This document shows positions 1 to 6,232 of a DNA stretch of 8,031 nucleotides, one piece after another. The translations under genes and the position numbers were made by a program. This DNA comes from Gemmatimonas sp. UBA2094 (GTDB taxonomy: Bacteria > Gemmatimonadota > Gemmatimonadetes > Gemmatimonadales > Gemmatimonadaceae): the NCBI GenBank assembly GCA_002331565.1, contig DCZC01000007.1, positions 1,299-9,329 on the forward strand, in the 5' to 3' direction. The notes beneath the pieces are model-generated. The model did not search any database. It saw nothing but the letters and a program-made list of their open reading frames with translations, and had not been told where the DNA came from. Numbering within the stretch: the stretch's first letter is position 1; the number at the start of each line of letters is the position of its first letter.

Positions 1-2
1 CC

Positions 3-131
3 GGTAAGACCTACTACTGGTGTTCCTGCGGACACAGCAAGAACCAGCCCTTCTGCGACGGCGCCCACAAGGCGGCGGGGTTCTGTGATCCCGCCGACCC
101 GATGGACAACGCGGCGCTCCCGCAGGGCTGA
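3..131 (+). CDS. CDGSH iron-sulfur domain protein, 3' end only
   Basis: The last 42 codons of a gene that begins left of the window, ending in TGA. The visible part contains CSCGHSKNQPFCDGAH, a perfect match to the CDGSH signature C-x-C-x2-S-x3-P-x-C-D-G-(S/A)-H. In the mitoNEET family the three cysteines and the histidine ligate a 2Fe-2S cluster. An aromatic TYYW stretch precedes the motif, as usual in bacterial members, and the tail after the motif is short and acidic. Bacterial proteins of this type are small, often carry two such motifs, and are thought to act in redox or iron-sulfur handling; the exact role is rarely known. The stop codon overlaps the ribosome binding site of the acyltransferase gene that follows, so the two are probably cotranscribed. 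Because the frame is open to the window edge, total length and the number of motifs cannot be seen. Confidence 0.9.
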   Translation, partial: GKTYYWCSCGHSKNQPFCDGAHKAAGFCDPADPMDNAALPQG

Positions 132-133
132 GG
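129..133 (+). promoter_or_regulatory. Ribosome binding site of plsC, overlapping the previous stop
   Basis: TGAGG, whose first three bases are the stop codon of the CDGSH gene, lies 7 bases before ATG at 141. This supports 141 as the start and suggests coupled translation. Confidence 0.55.
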
Positions 134-140
134 CTCGACC

Positions 141-920
141 ATGCTCGGCACGGTGCTGAATGCGTGGGCGTGGGTGGCGACCGTGTCGGTCGTGATCCTC
201 GGCACCCCTGTGGTGGCGATCGTCTGGCTCTTCACGGCACCGTTCGACCAGGGCCGGTATGCGGCCGGTCGTGCCTTCCGGCTGGTGGGCGTGACTGCCA
301 TGCGCCTCAACGGCCGCTGGAAATTCCGCGCCCGCGGGACGCTCGCCGATCCGCGCCGACCGTACATCGTGGTGGCGAACCACGAGAGCTACGCCGATGT
401 GTTTCTCATCAGCTGCTTCCCGTGGGAAATGAAGTGGCTGAGCAAGGACACGATGTTCAAGATCCCCTGCATGGGCTGGATGATGCAGATGGCCGGCGAC
501 ATCAAGCTTGTGCGCGGCAACCGCGATAGCACGCTCGATGCGATTGCCCAGTGCCGCGACCGGCTGGCGAAGCAAGTGAGCGTGATGATCTTCCCCGAAG
601 GCACGCGCTCCAGGACGCAGGAGATGCTGCCGTTCAAGGACGGGGCCTTCCGCCTCGCCATCGAAAGCCAGGCGCCGGTGCTCCCCATTGCGGTAGCGGG
701 CACCCGCAACGCGATGGCCAAGGGGACGTTCCGGTTCCTGCGCGCCCGCGCGCTGGCCCAGGTGCTCGAGCCCATCGACACCACGGGCATGACGATGGAC
801 GACGTCGGCCGGCTCAAGCAGACGGCCCGTGAACGCATCGATGCCGGCCGTCGCGCGCTCGCGGCCGAACTGGGCATCGCGATGCCGCCGGTGGAGGCGG
901 AAGCGGCAGTCGCGGTGTGA
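141..920 (+). CDS. plsC: 1-acyl-sn-glycerol-3-phosphate acyltransferase (PlsC family)
   Basis: A 259-residue membrane-bound acyltransferase. Enzymes of this family transfer an acyl chain to the sn-2 position of lysophosphatidic acid, giving phosphatidic acid for membrane lipid synthesis. Residues about 8-33 form a hydrophobic N-terminal membrane segment. The catalytic HX4D motif is NHESYAD (H81, D86). The glycerol-phosphate binding motif FPEGTRSR is at 151-158, followed by PFKDGAF at 164-170. The fourth block, PVLPIAVAGT, is at 179-188. All four conserved blocks are intact and the length is normal for the family. The start at 141 has a GAGG ribosome site. The gene follows the CDGSH gene by 9 bases, and its stop overlaps a possible GTG start of the next gene (GTGA). 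Acceptor specificity cannot be read from sequence; some paralogues acylate other lysophospholipids or ornithine lipids. Confidence 0.93.
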   Translation: MLGTVLNAWAWVATVSVVILGTPVVAIVWLFTAPFDQGRYAAGRAFRLVGVTAMRLNGRWKFRARGTLADPRRPYIVVANHESYADVFLISCFPWEMKWLSKDTMFKIPCMGWMMQMAGDIKLVRGNRDSTLDAIAQCRDRLAKQVSVMIFPEGTRSRTQEMLPFKDGAFRLAIESQAPVLPIAVAGTRNAMAKGTFRFLRARALAQVLEPIDTTGMTMDDVGRLKQTARERIDAGRRALAAELGIAMPPVEAEAAVAV

Positions 921-952
921 ATGGTCGTGTTCCCCACCCACAGCAGGCACCG

Positions 953-1981
953 ATGTCCGCCATCGACAGCGCGCCCACGTCCGAAGACTCGCTCGAAGCC
1001 CGGCTCGCCGCCCCCGACGAAGAGACCGTAGCGGCCCTCGAGCAACTTGACGGCGACATCGTCATCCTCGGCGCGGGCGGCAAGATGGGGCCCACGGTGG
1101 CACGCATGGCCCGCCGTGCCCTGCACGATCGCACGCGCCGCGTGATCGCCGTGTCGCGCTTCAGCGATGCGGCCGCCGCAGCGCAGCTCGAGACCGACGG
1201 CGTGGAAGTGATACGTGCCGACCTCGCCGATCCGCGGGCCGTAGCGTTGCTCCCCTTTGCGCCCAACGTGGTGTGGATGGCCGGGCAGAAGTTCGGCACC
1301 ACCGGCGATCCGGTGGGGACATGGACGCACAACGTGGTGGCCAGTGTACACGCCGCCGAGCGATATGCCGGGGCGCGCATCGTCTGCTTTTCCACCGGCA
1401 ACGTGTATGGCCGCAGCACCGTATCGCGCGGGGGGTCGCAGGAAGGCGACGCGCTCATTCCCGACGGCGAGTACGCGGCCAGCACCATCGGCCGTGAGCG
1501 CGTGTTCGAGAGCGTGGCGCGTCGCACGGGATCACCGCTGCTGCTCTATCGGCTCTTTTACGCCTGCGACCTGCGCTACGGCGTGGTCACCGAAATTGCG
1601 CGCCGCGTACTCGAGGGCGAACCGGTGGACGTGACCACCGGCTGGGTGAACGTGATCTGGCAGGGTGATGCGAATCGGCTCGCCCTGCGCGGCCTGCTCG
1701 TGGCCAACAATCCCGCATTGGCGCTCAACGTGACGGGACCCATGGTGCGCGTGCGCGAGCTGGCCGAGTGCATCGGCACGCACGCCGGGGTCGCCCCGCA
1801 ATTCACTGGCGAAGCGCAGGCCGACGCGCTCATCGGCAATGTGGACCGGCTCGCCGAGTACCTGCCGTACACGGCGTTGCCGCTCGATACGTTGTGCGCG
1901 TGGGCTGTGGCCTGGATACGTGCTGGGGGCCGCCTGCTGAGCAAGCCCACCAAGTTCGAGGTGCGTGATGGGAAGTTCTGA
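953..1981 (+). CDS. NAD(P)-dependent epimerase/dehydratase-like oxidoreductase, atypical active site
   Basis: A 342-residue protein if started at ATG 953. An in-frame GTG at 917, overlapping the plsC stop, would add 12 residues; I prefer 953 because the extra residues look unrelated and AGG lies 5 bases upstream of it. The Rossmann nucleotide-binding loop is GAGGKMG (40-46), after the strand DIVILG. The extended-SDR strand with active-site serine/threonine is FSTGNVYG (146-153). The usual YxxxK appears as YAAST (174-178), so the catalytic tyrosine is present but the lysine is replaced by threonine. GRERVFE follows, where typical family members have a similar helix. It resembles a group of epimerase/dehydratase proteins I associate with neighbouring dihydrodipicolinate synthase-like genes, and here too such a gene overlaps its 3' end by 14 bases. 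Substrate unknown; oxidation or epimerisation of a sugar-derived compound is an inference. Confidence 0.85.
   Translation: MSAIDSAPTSEDSLEARLAAPDEETVAALEQLDGDIVILGAGGKMGPTVARMARRALHDRTRRVIAVSRFSDAAAAAQLETDGVEVIRADLADPRAVALLPFAPNVVWMAGQKFGTTGDPVGTWTHNVVASVHAAERYAGARIVCFSTGNVYGRSTVSRGGSQEGDALIPDGEYAASTIGRERVFESVARRTGSPLLLYRLFYACDLRYGVVTEIARRVLEGEPVDVTTGWVNVIWQGDANRLALRGLLVANNPALALNVTGPMVRVRELAECIGTHAGVAPQFTGEAQADALIGNVDRLAEYLPYTALPLDTLCAWAVAWIRAGGRLLSKPTKFEVRDGKF
1958..1963 (+). promoter_or_regulatory. Ribosome binding site of the DapA-like gene
   Basis: GAGGTG lies 4 bases before ATG 1968, but only 1 base before the alternative GTG 1965. This favours the ATG. The site sits inside the 3' end of the oxidoreductase gene. 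Confidence 0.5.
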
Positions 1982-3047
1982 CTTGGGCCTCTCGTTCAAC
2001 GTGCGCGCGCACCTGCAGGCGGGGCATGTGATACCGGCGCATCCGCTGGCGCTCACACCCATGCGCGACATGGACGAGCGTCATCAGCGGGCGCTCACAC
2101 GCTATTACGTGGCGGCCGGCGCCGGTGGCATGGCCGTGGGCGTGCACACGACGGGCTTTCCCATTCACGACGCGAAGGTCGGCCTCTACCGGCCGGTGCT
2201 CGAACTCGCCGCGGAAACTGCGAGCGCGTCGCTCGCCGTGTCACCCCGCCCATTCGTTCGCGTGGCCGGCCTCATCGGCGACACCGCGCAGGCGCTGCGC
2301 GAAGCGCAGATCGCGCTCGCGCTCGGCTATCACTGCGGTTTGCTGTCACTGGGCGCATGGCGTGATGCCACCGACGAGGCTATTCTCGCGCATTGCCGCC
2401 GTGTAGCCGAGGCGATTCCGCTCTTCGGCTTCTACCTGCAACCAGCGGTCGGTGGCCGACGACTCGGTTACCGTTTCTGGCGGGAGTTCGCCGAGATCGC
2501 GAACGTGGTGGCCATCAAGGTAGCCCCATTCGATCGCTACGCCACGCTCGACGTGGTGCGCGCGCTCGCCGACGCGGGGCGTGACGACATTGCATTGTAT
2601 ACGGGGAACGACGACGCGATCATCGCCGACCTGCTCACCGATGTTCCCGTAACGAGCGGTGGACGCGCGTACACGCGCCACTTCGTGGGCGGTCTGTTGG
2701 GCCAGTGGGCGGTCTGGACGCACACGGCGGTGCAGATGCTCGAGGAGATCAAGGCATGGCGCGCGCGCGGCGACAACGACGTGCCCCGCGCATGGCTTAC
2801 GCGTGGAGCGGCGCTTACCATGGCCAATGCGTTCATCTTCGACGCAGCGAACAACTACACTGGCTGTCTGCCAGGTGTTCTCGAAATTCTGCGGCGTCAG
2901 GGACTCGTGCGCGGCACGTGGACCTTCGACACACACGAGCAGCTGTCACCCGGGCAGGGCGACATGTTGGCGCGGCTTTCGATCATGCACCCGGAGCTCG
3001 CCGATGACGAATTCGTGGCCGAGCACCGGGATGGCTGGTTGAGTTAG
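1968..3047 (+). CDS. Dihydrodipicolinate synthase-like family protein (DapA/NAL class I aldolase fold)
   Basis: A 359-residue protein, longer than the roughly 290-300 residues usual for DapA. Members of this TIM-barrel superfamily form a Schiff base with a keto acid such as pyruvate and perform aldol or retro-aldol chemistry. The candidate Schiff-base lysine is K184 in VVAIKVAPFD, equivalent to the GIK segment of DapA. The partner tyrosine is probably Y156 in FGFYLQPAVGG. The loop VGVHTTGFP (58-65) stands where DapA has GTTGE, with T61 and T62. YTGND (211-215) occupies the usual strand near GND/GCD of the family. The residues after about 290, including an NYTGC stretch, extend beyond the standard barrel. 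It starts within the oxidoreductase gene, so the two are translationally linked. True lysine biosynthesis is unlikely given the divergence and context; a catabolic aldolase or dehydratase is more plausible, but the substrate is unknown. Confidence 0.85.
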   Translation: MGSSDLGLSFNVRAHLQAGHVIPAHPLALTPMRDMDERHQRALTRYYVAAGAGGMAVGVHTTGFPIHDAKVGLYRPVLELAAETASASLAVSPRPFVRVAGLIGDTAQALREAQIALALGYHCGLLSLGAWRDATDEAILAHCRRVAEAIPLFGFYLQPAVGGRRLGYRFWREFAEIANVVAIKVAPFDRYATLDVVRALADAGRDDIALYTGNDDAIIADLLTDVPVTSGGRAYTRHFVGGLLGQWAVWTHTAVQMLEEIKAWRARGDNDVPRAWLTRGAALTMANAFIFDAANNYTGCLPGVLEILRRQGLVRGTWTFDTHEQLSPGQGDMLARLSIMHPELADDEFVAEHRDGWLS

Positions 3048-3050
3048 GGA

Positions 3051-3079
3051 AACAGCTCGTCGGAGTTCACGGAGCTGTT
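3051..3079. terminator. Hairpin between convergent operons, possible bidirectional terminator
   Basis: AACAGCTC (3051-3058) is perfectly complementary to GAGCTGTT (3072-3079), with a 13-base loop. It starts 4 bases after the stop of the plus-strand operon and reaches the stop codon of the opposing gene. No clear run of T follows on either strand, so it may act weakly, with Rho, or only as 3' end protection. Confidence 0.4.
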
Positions 3080-3579
3080 CACCCCACCTGCGGCAGCAAC
3101 CGCGCGTGCCAGCTCGCACCCGCCGGCTTCTCGAACTCGCGGCGCCACGCGCCAACAGAGGTAATCGTCGGGTCGAAAACCGGCGTCTCCGCCGTCACCG
3201 CACCGGCAGCCGCGGCCGCGCGGAACGCTGGACGATCCGCGATCGACACCGCGCCGCCTGCGTCACGCCAATACACCGCACCGTTGCCAAGCAGCGATGT
3301 GCCGAGCTGCGTTTCGAGCCCGTGTAGTACATGGAACAACGCGTCGATGGAGCACCCCGACGCATGGCTCGCCGCTTCGTCCACGCCCACGGCGAGGAAG
3401 CGGTCGTCCCTCCAGTCGCGCGCACAGACGAGTGGCATTCCGTGCGCTCTCCACCGCGCGAGATGCTCGTCGACGTCACGCAGCAACACATCGGCGGCAG
3501 CCCCGGTTACCGGCGCTGCCGCCGAGAAGACCCACACGCGCGCCTCGTCGGGCAGCGCAGCAAACGGCACGAGCGGCAT
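3079..3579 (-). CDS. Conserved hypothetical protein with ASGCSID motif
   Basis: A 166-residue soluble protein with no signal peptide or membrane segment. It opens with an RVWVF strand (14-18), then a helical region in which the segment ending ARWRAHG (41-47) resembles the same position in relatives. RDDRFLAVGVDE (58-68) leads into the hallmark ASGCSID (73-79), with C76. I recall similar proteins in Bacteroidetes that databases label 'ABC transporter ATPase'. No Walker A or B motif is visible, so that label is not supported here. The ATG at 3579 lies 8 bases after the stop of the SPFH gene. An in-frame ATG at 3666 would overlap that gene by 79 bases, and the residues it adds match the SPFH gene's coding sequence read in another frame. 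No good Shine-Dalgarno is seen, so translation probably depends on coupling with the SPFH gene. Function unknown. Confidence 0.8.
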   Translation of the reverse strand: MPLVPFAALPDEARVWVFSAAAPVTGAAADVLLRDVDEHLARWRAHGMPLVCARDWRDDRFLAVGVDEAASHASGCSIDALFHVLHGLETQLGTSLLGNGAVYWRDAGGAVSIADRPAFRAAAAAGAVTAETPVFDPTITSVGAWRREFEKPAGASWHARLLPQVG

Positions 3580-3587
3580 GCCGGAAC

Positions 3588-4562
3588 TTACGGATTCTTC
3601 ACCGCCCCGGGCAACTGCATCATCGGCATGGCCCCACCGGTGACTTGGGGCATCTGGCCGTTCCACCGCTTCGCCATTTCGTACTGCACCAGGTTACCGG
3701 TGAGGCTGCGCGACAACAGATCGTTGGCCTTGGCCTGCGCCTCGGCCTCGGTGAGAATCGCCTTGGCACGACCCGCCGCCTTGATGCTGTCGCCCTGCGC
3801 CTGGAAGGTATTCTTCTGCAGCTCGTTCTGCGCTGTGAGCGCCTGTTGCTGCATCACGTTCTTCAGCGAAATGGCGTCCATCACGGCCTTCGGTGCGCGG
3901 AACTCGTTGAGCGTGAACTGACGCACCGAGATGCCGTACGGGTCGAGGCGCTTCTGCAACGCCGCCTGCGTGCGCGTAACGGTCTCGGCCTTCTTGGGAC
4001 CGAGAATGTCGGCGATCTGTTCCTGTCCCACCACTTCCTGCAGCGACTGACGGATGGCCTGCTTGATGAAGCCGTGCGAAATCGTCTCGATGGTGGTGCG
4101 GAACGTCTGGTAGAGCGCGGGCACCTTGGTTCCGTCGAGCTCGAACGACATGGACACATCGAGCGACAGCGGCTGCCCTTCGATGGAGTTCACGTTGATT
4201 TCGTCGTTGTTTTCCGAGCCCTCGGTGCTCGCCCGGGTGAGCACGAGTGTCTGCATGAACGTGGGGTACTGTTCGATGGCCGTGAACAGCGGGTTGCGCA
4301 CGTGAAACCCTGGGCCGAGCGGCTGCGGCGACACACCGCCCCCCGCACGGTTGATCACGATGCCGACGTGGCCGGGCTCGATGTACGTGATGGTCGGACG
4401 CACCAGCAGAATCGCGGCGACGAGCGCCGCGCCGGCAAGCGCGAGCCTCTTGTACATGCCGTTCCCGCCGGCCCCGCCGCCGGTGGATTGCATGGAATTG
4501 CGCATGGAGCTGCCGATCGAGCTGCGCAGCCCCTCGATGGTTTCATCAAGTGAGGTGGCCAT
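3588..4562 (-). CDS. SPFH/Band 7/PHB domain membrane protein (prohibitin-like)
   Basis: A 324-residue protein. The N-terminal 35 residues are polar and glycine-rich, then one membrane segment (about 38-55) anchors it. The SPFH domain spans about 58-230: it begins with the family-typical YIEPGHVGIVINRAGG (60-75) and PLGPGFHVRNP (81-91), and includes EVVGQEQIADILGPKK (176-191), like the prohibitin region. The stretch from about 233 to 290 (LKNVMQQQALTAQNELQK and on) is rich in A, Q, E and K and should form a coiled coil. The C-terminus is short, with MPMMQLPG. Such proteins oligomerise into rings or membrane scaffolds and often modulate FtsH-type proteases or membrane microdomains. No protease or NfeD gene is visible nearby. 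The start is fixed by AAGGAAG 6 bases upstream. A longer frame to 4784 is rejected because its extra residues are low-quality and overlap the preceding gene. Confidence 0.92.
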   Translation of the reverse strand: MATSLDETIEGLRSSIGSSMRNSMQSTGGGAGGNGMYKRLALAGAALVAAILLVRPTITYIEPGHVGIVINRAGGGVSPQPLGPGFHVRNPLFTAIEQYPTFMQTLVLTRASTEGSENNDEINVNSIEGQPLSLDVSMSFELDGTKVPALYQTFRTTIETISHGFIKQAIRQSLQEVVGQEQIADILGPKKAETVTRTQAALQKRLDPYGISVRQFTLNEFRAPKAVMDAISLKNVMQQQALTAQNELQKNTFQAQGDSIKAAGRAKAILTEAEAQAKANDLLSRSLTGNLVQYEMAKRWNGQMPQVTGGAMPMMQLPGAVKNP

Positions 4563-4806
4563 GGACCGCTTCCTTGTAGCAATGAGGACACAACGGTTCA
4601 CCAGTGGGCAGCCGCACGAGATCGCTCTCCTGCTGCTGCCCATGGATGGGGCATGTGAGATCCGCCTGCTTGTCGATGCGCTTGCGATTGGCCGTCTGGC
4701 GGAGACGGCGGCCAAGGGGTGTGATGCCCAGCGCCGTAACGAAAAGCGCCCCCACCACCGCCAGCAGGGCGATGAAGAGGACACTCTCGAGGATGATCGC
4801 GTTCAT
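4546..4806 (-). CDS. Small membrane protein with zinc-ribbon-like C-terminus
   Basis: An 86-residue protein. Residues 4-25 form a strongly hydrophobic single membrane helix. A basic linker follows (GRRLRQTANRKRIDK, 32-46), which by the positive-inside rule points to a cytoplasmic C-terminus. The tail holds CPIH (52-55) and CPHC (73-76), a C-x2-H ... C-x2-C arrangement with a 17-residue spacer that could bind one zinc. Its last 17 bases overlap the start of the SPFH gene, so the two are likely cotranslated, and a physical link between the products is a reasonable guess. I do not recognise a named family. An in-frame ATG at 4863 would add 19 residues inside the previous gene's end; the hydrophobic helix starts directly after the ATG at 4806, so I prefer that one. 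No Shine-Dalgarno precedes it, and a promoter-like -10 lies just upstream (see 4814-4844). Confidence 0.75.
   Translation of the reverse strand: MNAIILESVLFIALLAVVGALFVTALGITPLGRRLRQTANRKRIDKQADLTCPIHGQQQESDLVRLPTGEPLCPHCYKEAVHGHLT
4569..4575 (-). promoter_or_regulatory. Ribosome binding site of the SPFH gene
   Basis: AAGGAAG on the minus strand, 6 bases before the ATG at 4562. It lies inside the end of the small membrane protein gene and decides the SPFH start. Confidence 0.65.
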
Positions 4807-4813
4807 GTACCGC

Positions 4814-4844
4814 AATCTACGAGCGGCGCACGAAAAGGTTTCAA
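4814..4844 (-). promoter_or_regulatory. Possible internal promoter before the small membrane/SPFH genes
   Basis: On the minus strand TTGAAA (4839-4844) resembles a -35 element. TAGATT (4814-4819), matching TATAAT at 4 of 6 positions, lies 19 bases downstream. The -10 is 7 bases from the ATG at 4806, so transcription would start at or next to the start codon and give a leaderless message. This fits the absence of a Shine-Dalgarno. The 19-base spacer is long, so this is tentative. Confidence 0.3.
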
Positions 4845-6232
4845 GCCCCTCCGCCGGGCCCAACCCCCAGTTCGAAGCGCAGCATCTGCTCCAGCGTGGC
4901 GTGCCGCCACCGGAATCCCTTTGCCTGCAGTACGCCGGGCACCACCCGCTGACTTGCCAGCACGGTCGCGTCGGCCATTTCGCGGCCGAGGGCGAGGCGC
5001 AACGCGAACGCCGGCGCCGGCGCGAGCGCCGGGCGCGACAGCACCTGTGCGAGCATTCTGGTAAAGGTGTCGTTGGTCACCGCCTCGGGCGCCACGAGAT
5101 TCACCGGGCCCTCGATATCGTCACGCATGAGGCAGAAGTGCATCGCGCCGATGTGATCGTCGAGCGCGATAGGGCTCACCCATTGCGATCCGCTGCCAAG
5201 CGGCCCACCGAGCCCCAGCTTGAAGAGCGGGGCCTGCTTGGCCAGCGCCCCGCCCGCGGCGCCCTGCACGATGCCGGTTCGCAGATGCACCACGCGGATG
5301 CCAGCCTGTTGCGCGGGGGCCGTGGCCTGCTCCCACGCACGTCCCACGTCGGCCAGAAAGTCGGTACCGAAGGGGCTGCGTTCGTCGAGGCGCTCGTCGC
5401 CGCACGATCCGTACACGCCGATGGCGGAGCCACTCAGGAGTACGCGTGGCTTGCGCGACAATCCGGCCAGCGTGTGCGCCAGCAGTAACGTGCCCTCCAC
5501 GCGGCTGTCGCGAATGGCCCGCTTGTGCGTCTCGCTCCATCGCTCGGCGATGCTGGCGCCCGCGAGGTGGATCACCGCATCGACGCCTTCGAGGGCCCGA
5601 CCGTCGAGTTGCCCGCGATGCGGATCCCACGACACGTCCACGATACCGGGGCGCACCGCCCCCCGCCCGATACGCAGGACCTCGTGCCCACCTGTGCTCA
5701 GGAAGGCGGCGAGCTGCGAGCCGATGAATCCGGAGGCCCCGGTAATGGCAATGCGCAGTCGCGGACGGGCGGCGTACTCGGCGTGCCGCTCCAGGTCGCC
5801 CAGCGTGACCGCGTGCCGGTATGCGAACACGCGCGCCAGCGTGCCGGCGGCGAATCCACCCGCCACGGCCTGGCCGAGGCCGCCGAGCGGCAGCGCGTAG
5901 GCGATGTGATCGTCGAGGACGCTCGCCTGGTCGCCGTCCGGCGAGAAGCCGTGGGTGTGCACCCACGACGTGAAGGGCCCCTCGAGCAGCACATCGCGAA
6001 ACTGCCGGTTGGCGATGTAATCGCGATGCTCGAGTTTCCAGGTGGTGGGCACCGGTCCCGCATGCACCCGCAACTCGACGCGTGCGCCGTCGCGGATACC
6101 GCCGACGTGGGATACCACTTCCGGCTTGTCCCACGGTGGCGAAAGACGCAGAAACGCGCCCGGCCGCTCGTGCCAGGCGAACAGCGCCGCAACCGGCACG
6201 GGCACTCGAATGCGCTTGTGAAACTCCACCAT
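4841..6232 (-). CDS. SRPBCC domain - TIGR01777 family epimerase fusion protein
   Basis: A 463-residue two-domain protein. Residues 1 to about 150 look like an SRPBCC/START-like ligand-binding fold: an FHKRIRVPVPVAALFAWHERPGA-type opening (4-26), then FTSWVHTHGFSP (87-98) and a D-H-I-A-Y-ALP core (108-115). Residues about 158-455 form an extended SDR domain of the TIGR01777 (YfcH/SulA-like) type. Its nucleotide-binding loop is TGASGFIG (164-171), with VIHLAGASIAERW (220-232) and SGSAIGVYG (267-275); LRTGIV (317-322) and the closing GFRWRHATLEQML (439-451) are also typical. This fusion is, to my knowledge, a known architecture, and its substrate is unknown. The start at 6232 has a strong GGAGG 6 bases upstream and overlaps the stop of the glycosylase gene by one base (TGATG). 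A frame extension to 6598 merely runs through the glycosylase gene. Intact, of normal length. Confidence 0.92.
   Translation of the reverse strand: MVEFHKRIRVPVPVAALFAWHERPGAFLRLSPPWDKPEVVSHVGGIRDGARVELRVHAGPVPTTWKLEHRDYIANRQFRDVLLEGPFTSWVHTHGFSPDGDQASVLDDHIAYALPLGGLGQAVAGGFAAGTLARVFAYRHAVTLGDLERHAEYAARPRLRIAITGASGFIGSQLAAFLSTGGHEVLRIGRGAVRPGIVDVSWDPHRGQLDGRALEGVDAVIHLAGASIAERWSETHKRAIRDSRVEGTLLLAHTLAGLSRKPRVLLSGSAIGVYGSCGDERLDERSPFGTDFLADVGRAWEQATAPAQQAGIRVVHLRTGIVQGAAGGALAKQAPLFKLGLGGPLGSGSQWVSPIALDDHIGAMHFCLMRDDIEGPVNLVAPEAVTNDTFTRMLAQVLSRPALAPAPAFALRLALGREMADATVLASQRVVPGVLQAKGFRWRHATLEQMLRFELGVGPGGGA

Noticed and set aside
389..1351. Long minus-strand open frame (320 codons) opposite plsC and the oxidoreductase
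   Set aside because: The plus strand here carries clear PlsC and Rossmann motifs. The antisense frame has no recognisable motif and is a GC-rich shadow.
3297..4553. Plus-strand open frame of 418 codons opposite the SPFH gene
   Set aside because: Its product is dominated by Arg, His and Leu, as expected from an antisense frame of a GC-rich gene. The SPFH domain on the other strand is unmistakable.
4563..4784. N-terminal extension of the SPFH protein to 4784
   Set aside because: The added residues are Ser/Arg-rich and come from the small membrane gene read in the wrong frame. A strong AAGGAAG site marks 4562.
5010..5021. 12-base palindrome GCCGGCGCCGGC
   Set aside because: It falls in the Ala-Pro repeat of the epimerase C-terminal region and is explained by codon choice in GC-rich DNA.
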